Source: Bacteroidales bacterium UBA3754 (GTDB lineage Bacteria; Bacteroidota; Bacteroidia; Bacteroidales; UBA1715). Taken from it: 22,241 nt of DNA. Numbering within the stretch: position 1 is the stretch's first letter; the number at the start of each line of letters is the position of its first letter. The notes below the pieces were generated by a model, which saw only the letters and a list, made by a program, of their open reading frames with translations, did not search any database and was not told where the DNA came from. The stretch spans positions 1-22,241 of the forward strand of contig DFGI01000003.1 of NCBI GenBank assembly GCA_002371705.1, in the 5' to 3' direction. This document shows positions 15,164-22,241 of the stretch, in pieces. A program made the position numbers and the translations under genes.

Positions 15164-17065
15164 ATGGAATTATACGAAGAAGGTGGCTTGCTTTCAACTG
15201 AAATATTGCAGGCCATAAAAGAGTTGGGTTTTGAAAAACCAACAGAAATTCAAAGTCAAGCAATCCCGTTTTTGCTCAACGAAACGCGTGATTTAATTGG
15301 TTTGGCGCAGACGGGAACGGGAAAGACTGCGGCATTTGGTTTGCCGCTGATTTCGCAGATTGATTTTAGCAAAAATGTGCCACAAGCGTTGGTGATTTGC
15401 CCGACGCGGGAATTGTGTTTACAAATCGAACGCGATTTGACGAACTATGGTAAATATTTGCCGTTGCAGACTGTTGCTGTGTATGGCGGTGCTGACATTG
15501 TCCGTCAGATTAAGAAAATCCAAAGCGGTGTGCATATTGTAGTGGCAACGCCAGGTCGATTGGTGGATATTATCAGCCGAAAAAAGGTTGATTTGTCGCA
15601 GGTGAAAAATCTTGTGCTTGACGAAGCCGATGAAATGCTGGATATGGGGTTCCAAGAGGATTTGGATTCGATTTTGGAGCAAACTCCTGCGGAAAAACGT
15701 ACATTGTTGTTTTCGGCAACCATGCCTGCGGAAGTGCGTCGAATCGCTTCAAATTATATGAACGACCCACACGAAATCACTATTGGTACAAAGAATTCCG
15801 GTGCGGTTACCGTTTCGCATCAAGCGTATATTGTGAGTTCCAAGAACCGCTACATTGCGCTGAAACGTATTGCCGATTATTATCCTGATATTTATGGAAT
15901 CGTGTTCTGTCGCACGCGCGAGGAAACGAAAGATGTGGCGGACAAGTTGATGAGCGATGGATATAGTGCCGATGCGCTTCATGGTGATTTGTCACAGGCA
16001 CAGCGGGATTACGTGATGAAAAAATTCCGAAACAAGAATTTGAACATGTTGGTGGCTACCGATGTTGCCGCCCGTGGTCTTGATGTTCACGATTTGACAC
16101 ATGTTATCAATTATTCGATTCCCGATGATTTGGAAACATACACGCACCGTAGCGGACGTACAGGTCGCGCGGGAAAAGAAGGCATTTCCATTTTGATTGC
16201 TAATTTGCGTGAAAAAGGGAAACTCAAACGCATAGAGCAAATAATAAAGAAGAAGATTGAGATTAAGAAAGTTCCTGGCGGTCAGGAAATTTGCGCTGTG
16301 CAGATGAAGGACTTGATACAGAAGGTTCTTTCCACAGAAGTTAACGAGGAAAAACTCAACACATTGCTTACTCCAATCATACATCAGTTTGAGGGTATGA
16401 GCAGCGAAGACATTTTGAAACATTTTGTTTCGTTCGAGGTGAATCGTATTCTTGAATACTATGAAAATGCGCCTGACATCAATCTTGATGTGGAAAAGGA
16501 AAACGAACGCCGTCGTAATTTGGAAGAACGCAACCGCGAGCGTGGTGAACGCCGTCGTCGTGAACGAGAGAACCGTGAACGTGGCGATAGACGTGACCGC
16601 GAGGATAGACCGAACCGTAATGAGCGGAGAAGCCGCGAACGTGGCCGTGACGAGGGTAGAAGCTACACCCGTTTCTTTGTGAATATTGGTAAAAAAGAAC
16701 AACTTGACCAAAGTAAATTATTGCGTTTGTTAAATGAACACGCCAACGACCGTGACATTCATTATGGCGCAATTGATATTATGCGCTCCTTCACATTCTT
16801 CGAGGTTGAGTCGAAATATACCGACAAGATTCTTCGAAGTTTGGAAAATGCGAAATACGAAGGAATGCCTGTTTCTGTGCAAGTGGCGCAGGCACCAAAA
16901 CAACCAGAGTTACCTGCGAAAAACAAAAAACACGATGATTTCAGAGATGGACGGAGAGGCGGAGATTTCCGTGGCGGACGTGGATTTGGAAAAAGCAAAC
17001 GTGGCGGAGACCGTCGTTTCGACCGCGATAGAGGCAACAAAAAAGGCAGACGGCGTGATTTTTAA
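15164..17065 (+). CDS. deaD: DEAD-box RNA helicase with DbpA-like RNA-binding domain
   Basis: 633 residues, CsdA/DeaD type; ATP-dependent RNA remodelling in ribosome assembly and mRNA turnover. Helicase motifs in order: Q motif around 22-30, motif I AQTGTGKT (48-55), Ia PTREL (80-84), II DEAD (153-156), III SAT (184-186), V ATDVAARGLDV, VI HRSGRTGR (328-335). A DbpA-C-like RNA-binding domain lies at about 501-578 (YTRFFVNIGKKEQLD...). It is preceded by an Arg/Glu-rich linker (about 445-500) and followed by an RGG-type basic tail (590-633) rich in Arg, Gly and Asp. mqnE starts 12 nt later. Confidence 0.95.
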   Translation: MELYEEGGLLSTEILQAIKELGFEKPTEIQSQAIPFLLNETRDLIGLAQTGTGKTAAFGLPLISQIDFSKNVPQALVICPTRELCLQIERDLTNYGKYLPLQTVAVYGGADIVRQIKKIQSGVHIVVATPGRLVDIISRKKVDLSQVKNLVLDEADEMLDMGFQEDLDSILEQTPAEKRTLLFSATMPAEVRRIASNYMNDPHEITIGTKNSGAVTVSHQAYIVSSKNRYIALKRIADYYPDIYGIVFCRTREETKDVADKLMSDGYSADALHGDLSQAQRDYVMKKFRNKNLNMLVATDVAARGLDVHDLTHVINYSIPDDLETYTHRSGRTGRAGKEGISILIANLREKGKLKRIEQIIKKKIEIKKVPGGQEICAVQMKDLIQKVLSTEVNEEKLNTLLTPIIHQFEGMSSEDILKHFVSFEVNRILEYYENAPDINLDVEKENERRRNLEERNRERGERRRRERENRERGDRRDREDRPNRNERRSRERGRDEGRSYTRFFVNIGKKEQLDQSKLLRLLNEHANDRDIHYGAIDIMRSFTFFEVESKYTDKILRSLENAKYEGMPVSVQVAQAPKQPELPAKNKKHDDFRDGRRGGDFRGGRGFGKSKRGGDRRFDRDRGNKKGRRRDF

Positions 17066-17077
17066 TGTGGCATAACA

Positions 17078-18205
17078 ATGAACTCGACGGAAATACAGGA
17101 TATTATTGGGAAAACATCAATTGATGTTGATTTACAGCGTATTGCGAATAAAGTTCTACACGATGAACGTATTTCGTGCGAAGATGCATTATTGCTGTAT
17201 GAAAAAGCAGACTTGAATTTTGTTGGCATTTTGGCAAATTATGTTAAAACGAAAACATTTGGCAATTCGGTGTTTTTCAATAAAAATATTCACGTAGAAC
17301 CGTCGAATGTTTGTGTGCATAAGTGTAAATTTTGCTCGTATTACCGAGAACAAAATGCTACTGACAGTTGGGAATATTCGTTGGAGGAAATTGAAGCACA
17401 GTTGCGGAATGTTCCCCACGATGCCCTGACGGAGGTTCACATCGTGGGTGGTTGCCATCCAACCCGTACCATTGATTATTATTGCGATTTGCTTCAGATG
17501 GTGAAGCGAATCTTGCCGCATGTGTATGTGAAAGCGTTTACGGCGGTAGAGATTGAATATATGGCAAAGTTGAACAAATTGTCGGTGCTTGAGGTGTTGA
17601 CGAAATTGCAGGCGAGTGGTTTGGATGCGATGCCAGGCGGGGGTGCCGAAATTTTTGATGAAACATTGCGAGCGCAAATTTGTCCGTCGAAGACGAAAAG
17701 TGCCGATTGGCTTGCTATTCATAAACAGGCTCATTTGCTTGGAATTCAAACAAATGCAACAATTCTATACGGGCATCGGGAATCATACGCCAATCGTGTT
17801 GACCATATGAATCGGTTGCGTATGTTGCAAGACGAAACTCATGGTTTCAATGCGTTTATTCCATTGAAATACAAAAAGGAAAATAATGTTCTCGGCATAG
17901 AACGTGAACTCCCGTGGACTGAAGATTTGCGTAATTTTTCAATTACTCGTTTGTTTTTGGATAATATTCCACACCTTAAAGTGTATTGGCCAATGTTGGG
18001 CAAGGATTTTTCTCAAATCACCTTGGATTATGGCGTTGACGATTTTGATGGAACCATCAATGATTCTACAAAAATTTATTCAATGGCGGGCTCTGTGGAA
18101 AAACGCCCTTGCATAACACAATCCGAAATGATTACACTGATAAAGGATAGTAACAAAATTCCAACAGAACGCGATACGGTCTATAATATTATAAAAACGT
18201 ACTGA
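17078..18205 (+). CDS. mqnE: Aminofutalosine synthase (radical SAM)
   Basis: Radical SAM enzyme that makes aminofutalosine from a chorismate-derived enolpyruvyl benzoate and SAM, an early step of the futalosine route to menaquinone. 375 residues. The cluster motif CxxxCxxC is at C79, C83 and C86 in HVEPSNVCVHKCKFCSYYR. Family landmarks are VHIVGGCHP, YVKAFTAVEI, GLDAMPGGGAEIFDE, TNATILYGH, RVDHMNRLRMLQDETHGF and YWPMLGKDFSQITLDYGVDD. These favour MqnE over MqnC, which shares the fold. The other mqn genes are not in the window. The stop overlaps the PAP2 gene start by 1 nt (TGATG). Confidence 0.93.
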   Translation: MNSTEIQDIIGKTSIDVDLQRIANKVLHDERISCEDALLLYEKADLNFVGILANYVKTKTFGNSVFFNKNIHVEPSNVCVHKCKFCSYYREQNATDSWEYSLEEIEAQLRNVPHDALTEVHIVGGCHPTRTIDYYCDLLQMVKRILPHVYVKAFTAVEIEYMAKLNKLSVLEVLTKLQASGLDAMPGGGAEIFDETLRAQICPSKTKSADWLAIHKQAHLLGIQTNATILYGHRESYANRVDHMNRLRMLQDETHGFNAFIPLKYKKENNVLGIERELPWTEDLRNFSITRLFLDNIPHLKVYWPMLGKDFSQITLDYGVDDFDGTINDSTKIYSMAGSVEKRPCITQSEMITLIKDSNKIPTERDTVYNIIKTY

Positions 18206-18879
18206 TGAGGTATCCAATGCAATCGGTGAAGGATTTTCTTACGAAAAATTATTTCTCGTATTGCGTGTATGTGTTTCTTTTGGTGGGACTGATACCATTG
18301 ACACTATTCTCGAAACCGTTTCTCAATTTACTTGTGAATGAGCATATTGCAAGTGAATTGTTAGATCCATTTTTTATTACGTATTCACAAGTTTTTGAGG
18401 GGTGGTGTGTGGTAATCATTGCGATGGTCTTGATTTTTGTGTCGAAAAAGAAATTATTGATGTTTGTCGTTGCTGGTTTGCTGTGTTGCGCTATTACGTT
18501 GTTGCTCAAGGATATAGTTATTGGCAATATGCCTCGTCCGACAAAATTTTTACCATTGGATTCGTTCAAACATCTTTTGGCTGACATTTCAATTTATGAA
18601 AAGCAATATTCTTTTCCGTCGGGACATTCTACGTTGGCGTTCTCGTTGATGGCGTTATTTTCAGCGTCGGCAAGAAAGAACATTTTGTGTGTGATATTTT
18701 TCTTTGTCGCTTTGTTTGCTGCATTTTCACGCATATATTTGTTGCAACATTTCTTTGTTGATGTTTATGCTGGAGCCTGCATCGGAACGGCAATTTCGGT
18801 GCTTGTGTTGTTTTTGTTCAACAATGTGTTCCATATTTCCGATTCGCCACTTGTTTGTGTAGGCAAACGAAAAGCGTAA
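18205..18879 (+). CDS. PAP2-family membrane phosphatase
   Basis: 224 residues with about five to six hydrophobic segments (for example 18-34, 67-80, 84-100, 160-174, 187-205). The three PAP2 motifs are present: K102 with R111-P112 (KDIVIGNMPRP), PSGHS (138-142), and S175-R176, H182, D186 (SRIYLLQHFFVD). PAP2 enzymes dephosphorylate lipid phosphates such as phosphatidic acid, phosphatidylglycerol phosphate or polyprenyl diphosphates. The substrate cannot be read from sequence. The 1-nt overlap with mqnE implies translational coupling. An alternative ATG lies at 18217. Confidence 0.9.
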   Translation: MRYPMQSVKDFLTKNYFSYCVYVFLLVGLIPLTLFSKPFLNLLVNEHIASELLDPFFITYSQVFEGWCVVIIAMVLIFVSKKKLLMFVVAGLLCCAITLLLKDIVIGNMPRPTKFLPLDSFKHLLADISIYEKQYSFPSGHSTLAFSLMALFSASARKNILCVIFFFVALFAAFSRIYLLQHFFVDVYAGACIGTAISVLVLFLFNNVFHISDSPLVCVGKRKA

Positions 18880-18929
18880 AATAATTGCCCCAAAAGGGTA
18901 GGAGTGAACAAAGAATTTCGTTGTATTAT

Positions 18930-18937
18930 TACCTTTG
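18930..18937 (+). promoter_or_regulatory. -7 promoter element before the ABC exporter
   Basis: TACCTTTG matches TAnnTTTG exactly, 15 nt before the ATG at 18953. No clear -33 TTTG is seen at the expected distance. Confidence 0.5.
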
Positions 18938-18952
18938 AAAAAAATAAGTAAC

Positions 18953-20740
18953 ATGAACCTTTGGGGATTATTCAAAAATCTACAAATATACGTTAAACCA
19001 TATAAGTGGTTGGTTTTCTTAACATTATTGCTAACCTTGGTTGGCTCTTTCATGGCTCAAGTTAATGCAATTGTACTTGACAAAACCATCGATGCCATTA
19101 ATGCGTTGATAGGCGTGGAGGATTTTGCGTGGGGAATGGCGGCGCGGATTCTTACTATAATATCCATCGTTTTGTTGGGCAAGGAAATTCTTGCCGCGTT
19201 GATTACGTTTGCACAGCAGTATTTTGGCGAACGTATGCGCATACTCATCTCGCGCGATTTGGCTCAGGCTGCCATTGAAAAAATGCTGACGTTCAGAATG
19301 GCGTTTTTTTCGAGAGACGACAACGAAACGGGCAAGTTGCAGACACGTATTGACCAAGGCGTTGGCAGTCTGTCACGCACGGTACAGAATTTTTTCATTG
19401 ATTTACTCCCGTTGTTTACCAGCGCAATTCTTGCTCTGATACTGATGTTTCTTGCAAATGTATATGTTGGATTGGTTGCGTTGTGCATCGTCCCTGTTTA
19501 TTTCATCATCACGTATCGTCAGGCACGGAAACTCAAAGGGTGGCGACGTGATATGCGTACCTATCGAGAGGCGAAAAGCCACGGCATTATGAGCATAATT
19601 GAATCAATCAATGTCATAAAATCTTTTAATCGGGAACGAATAGAGGGCGACAAGCAGTTGGATATTCAGAATCAGGTGACTTCCAACCAAATGCAGACGA
19701 GAAAAATAAGTTTTTACTATAACGCAGTGAAAACGTTTGTAAAACAAGTGGGGACGGTGTTGGTGATAATTCTCACAGCATATCTTGTTTTGATTGACTA
19801 TCCAGGAATGACGATAGGAAAGATTATGTACCACGTGTTGCTGTTTGGCAATGTCGTCGCGCCAATCACGCAGTTGCAGCGCATTTTCGATGATATGAAC
19901 GACGCACTGATTTACGCCGAAGGATTTTTCAGCATTCTTAATTCCGACGACGAAGTTGAATCCAGCGGAACCTATCGTTCTGAGAAGATTTTAGGGAATT
20001 TTGAATTGTCGCATGTTGATTTTACGTATCCGAATGGCACAAAAGCCTTGCGTGATGTGAATATGAAAATCGAAAGTGGAAAAATCACTGCTTTTGTCGG
20101 TCTTTCTGGTGCGGGGAAAAGCACTATTGTCAATCTTCTTGACAAATTTTATGAACCAGAATGCGGCACCATTCTCCTTGATGGTGTTCCGCTGCAAGAG
20201 TATGATACTCAGTTCCTTCGGGAAAATATCGGAATCGTGCTTCAAAAAAATCATATATTTGATGGAACCATCGAGGAGAATATTCTGTATGGAAATCCCC
20301 AAGCCTCTCATGATGAAGTTGTTGAGGCCGCGAAAAAAGCCTATATCTATGAACAGATTATGGCACTTCCACATACATTCCAGAGTAAGGCTAATCAACT
20401 GTCGGGTGGTCAGCAACAACGAATAGCAATAGCACGTATGTTCTTGAAAAATCCTCCGATTATATTTCTTGACGAACCAACCGCAAGCCTTGACGCAATT
20501 GCCACGGAACAGATTAAAAACAGCATTGATGCCATAAAACAAGACCGAACGGTAATCATTATTTCGCACAGCATTTCGCAGATAATTGATGCTGATATGA
20601 TTTATGCGCTGAAAGAAGGCCACGTGGAACAATCAGGTAATCCCGACGAGATTTATAAAAAAGGCGGAATCTATAAGGAAATTATTGATGCATCGGCGCG
20701 GTCATTGAATATAGAAAAGATTGTAAACACAATTTCATAA
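18953..20740 (+). CDS. ABC exporter, fused membrane and ATPase domains
   Basis: 595 residues of the type IV (MsbA-like) exporter architecture, expected to act as a dimer in the inner membrane. The transmembrane domain spans about 1-325 with hydrophobic segments near 20-40, 65-85, 150-170, 171-188 and 265-283. The nucleotide-binding domain has Walker A GLSGAGKST (383-391), Q-loop Q431, signature LSGGQQQR (483-490), Walker B IIFLDEPT (503-510), D-loop SLD and a switch His in IIISHS. The segment before the signature is short and lacks the TEVGERG-like X-loop usual in exporters. I chose the ATG at 18953 over an in-frame TTG at 18935 because the leader and -7 box fit it. The substrate is unknown. 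Confidence 0.93.
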   Translation: MNLWGLFKNLQIYVKPYKWLVFLTLLLTLVGSFMAQVNAIVLDKTIDAINALIGVEDFAWGMAARILTIISIVLLGKEILAALITFAQQYFGERMRILISRDLAQAAIEKMLTFRMAFFSRDDNETGKLQTRIDQGVGSLSRTVQNFFIDLLPLFTSAILALILMFLANVYVGLVALCIVPVYFIITYRQARKLKGWRRDMRTYREAKSHGIMSIIESINVIKSFNRERIEGDKQLDIQNQVTSNQMQTRKISFYYNAVKTFVKQVGTVLVIILTAYLVLIDYPGMTIGKIMYHVLLFGNVVAPITQLQRIFDDMNDALIYAEGFFSILNSDDEVESSGTYRSEKILGNFELSHVDFTYPNGTKALRDVNMKIESGKITAFVGLSGAGKSTIVNLLDKFYEPECGTILLDGVPLQEYDTQFLRENIGIVLQKNHIFDGTIEENILYGNPQASHDEVVEAAKKAYIYEQIMALPHTFQSKANQLSGGQQQRIAIARMFLKNPPIIFLDEPTASLDAIATEQIKNSIDAIKQDRTVIIISHSISQIIDADMIYALKEGHVEQSGNPDEIYKKGGIYKEIIDASARSLNIEKIVNTIS

Positions 20741-20746
20741 ATTATC

Positions 20747-22241
20747 GTGATAGGTGAGCGGACATATATTGCAATCGACTTGAAATCGTATTTTGCCTCG
20801 GTGGAATGCGTGGAACGGGGTGCCGATCCACTTACTACAAATCTTGTCGTTGCCGATAAAAGCAGGACGGAAAAAACAATTTGCCTTGCCGTTTCACCTT
20901 CATTGAAAGCGTACGGAATCCCAGGGCGGGCACGCCTTTTCGAGGTCGTTCAGAAAGTTGCTGAAGTGAATAACCAACGACGGCTTAAAGCTCCCAATCG
21001 GACATTTACTGGCTCGTCGTCGGATGCTTTGAAACTCAAGGAACACCCAGAATTTGAGTTGTCGTATATAGTGGCTACACCACGAATGTCGTACTATATA
21101 GATTATAGCACGCGTATCTATAAAACGTATATGAAATACATCGCGCCCGAGGATATTCACGTGTATTCCATAGACGAGGTTTTTATTGACGCCACAAACT
21201 ATCTTGCCTCATATAATCTTACTGCGCGTGAACTTGCCATGAAAATGATTCTCGATGTGTATAATACAACGGGAATTACCGCAACATCGGGCGTTGGCAC
21301 AAATTTGTACTTGTGCAAAGTTGCGATGGATATTGTCGCAAAACATATTCCACCTGATGCCAATGGAGTTCGTATTGCCGAACTCAACGAACGTCTGTAC
21401 CGTGAACAGTTGTGGAATCATCAGCCTCTTACTGATTTTTGGCGTTGCGGGCGTGGCATTGCAAAGCGCCTCGAACCGTACGGAATCCGTACAATGGGCG
21501 ATATCGCACGCTGTTCGGTTGAGTCCGAGGAACTATTGTATCATTTATTTGGAGTGAATGCAGAATTGCTTATCGACCATGCGTGGGGCTGGGAACCATG
21601 TACTATACAAGAAATCAAGAATTACAAACCAGAAACCAATTCTCTCAGTTCGGGTCAGGTGCTGCATACGCCGTATAATTTTGCGAAAACACGGGTTGTT
21701 GTGCAGGAAATGGCTGATGCTGTCGCGTTGGAATTAGTTGAAAAACAACTATTCGCAACACAAATTATACTAACTATCAACTATGACGCGGAATCTCTTA
21801 CAAATCAGTCTGTTAGAGCGACATACAAGGGTGAAATAAGTACTGATTTTTATGGACGGACAGTGCCGAAGCATTCACAAGGAACGTTCGCACTTTCCCG
21901 ACCGACATCGTCGGCAAAATTGTTGATTGAAGCAGCGACATCGGTGTTTGACAGCATAACAAACCGAAATTTGTTAATTCGCAGAATTACCATATCAACA
22001 ATAATTACAACGAATCAGCAATCACAAAATATAAACAAATCACAACAATTAGATTTATTCACCGACTACGAAGCGGAAGCAAAAAAAGAAGAATCGTTGA
22101 ACGCTGAACTCGAAAAAGAACATGTTGTTCAGGAAACAATATTGTCCATAAAGAAAAAGTTTGGCAAAAACGCCATTTTAAAAGGGTTAAACTACCAGGA
22201 CGGTGCAACCGCCAAAGAACGCAACGAGCAAATAGGAGGAC
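20747..22241 (+). CDS. Y-family DNA polymerase (UmuC/UvrX-like), 3' end outside the window
   Basis: An open frame of 498 codons from the GTG at 20747 runs off the right edge without a stop. It begins MIGERTYIAIDLKSYFASVECVERG, the Y-family palm with one metal-binding Asp and Lys where DinB has its second Asp, as in the UvrX-like branch. YSIDEVFID supplies the catalytic Asp-Glu. A GVGTNLYLCKVAMDI segment, a helix-hairpin-helix-like region (GIAKRLEPYGIRTMGDIA) and a little-finger domain follow. QQLDLF is a canonical beta-clamp-binding motif. The visible end, DGATAKERNEQIGG, resembles the usual C-terminus, so probably only a few residues are missing. It starts 6 nt after the ABC exporter stop. 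No LexA or UmuD partner is adjacent. Confidence 0.93.
   Translation, partial: MIGERTYIAIDLKSYFASVECVERGADPLTTNLVVADKSRTEKTICLAVSPSLKAYGIPGRARLFEVVQKVAEVNNQRRLKAPNRTFTGSSSDALKLKEHPEFELSYIVATPRMSYYIDYSTRIYKTYMKYIAPEDIHVYSIDEVFIDATNYLASYNLTARELAMKMILDVYNTTGITATSGVGTNLYLCKVAMDIVAKHIPPDANGVRIAELNERLYREQLWNHQPLTDFWRCGRGIAKRLEPYGIRTMGDIARCSVESEELLYHLFGVNAELLIDHAWGWEPCTIQEIKNYKPETNSLSSGQVLHTPYNFAKTRVVVQEMADAVALELVEKQLFATQIILTINYDAESLTNQSVRATYKGEISTDFYGRTVPKHSQGTFALSRPTSSAKLLIEAATSVFDSITNRNLLIRRITISTIITTNQQSQNINKSQQLDLFTDYEAEAKKEESLNAELEKEHVVQETILSIKKKFGKNAILKGLNYQDGATAKERNEQIGG

Noticed and set aside
15992..16711. Minus-strand open frame of 239 codons inside the DEAD-box helicase gene
   Set aside because: It is a codon-bias shadow of the charged linker and helicase core; its Thr/Phe/Val-rich composition shows no domain and the sense frame is certain.
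1..22241. CRISPR array, prophage, insertion sequence or integrative element
   Set aside because: No regularly spaced repeats of CRISPR type, no transposase, integrase or phage genes, and no terminal repeats flanking a gene block were seen; the only tandem repeat is the short one at 10411-10482.

Overview
The window is a chromosomal stretch of a member of the Bacteroidota, most likely Bacteroidales or a close relative. Four things point there. The gene order rplM-rpsI-rpsB-tsf is typical of the phylum. Start codons sit behind A-rich leaders without Shine-Dalgarno sequences. Promoters match the TAnnTTTG (-7) / TTTG (-33) type. The window also carries the type IX secretion system (T9SS) proteins PorW and PorX and a FISUMP-domain lipoprotein. 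Base composition is AT-rich and fairly even. I see no phage, insertion sequence, CRISPR array or defence island.

Layout. 1-48: the 5' part of a tRNA-Lys(CTT) on the minus strand, divergent from the translation operon. 158-3059: rplM, rpsI, rpsB and tsf, ending in a strong intrinsic terminator. 3089-5111: pyrH and a FISUMP lipoprotein with an unusual internal insertion, then a terminator. 5127-5813: radC. 5824-10148 (minus strand): porW followed by porX, meeting radC tail to tail. 10149-10506: the divergent porW/ATPase spacer, with a 32-bp tandem repeat of palindromic units. 10507-11655: an AAA ATPase with a DUF4143-type C-terminus. 11716-13908: hisH, an Hsp15-like S4 protein, a DUF4924-type protein and rpe, tightly packed. 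14023-15063: recA. 15164-18879: a DEAD-box RNA helicase, mqnE (futalosine menaquinone pathway) and a PAP2 phosphatase. 18953-22241: an ABC exporter followed 6 bp later by a Y-family DNA polymerase that runs off the window end.

Functional themes. The left third is translation and nucleotide housekeeping. PorW is a T9SS lipoprotein and PorX a response regulator with an alkaline-phosphatase-like output domain; their apparent operon puts secretion machinery and its regulator together. DNA maintenance genes (radC, recA, Y-family polymerase) are scattered, not clustered.

I did not find a clearly new multi-gene system. The observations most worth checking are the split FISUMP domain, the ABC exporter that seems to lack its X-loop, the porW-porX pairing, the tandem palindromic repeat before the ATPase, and a hairpin leader before rpsB.
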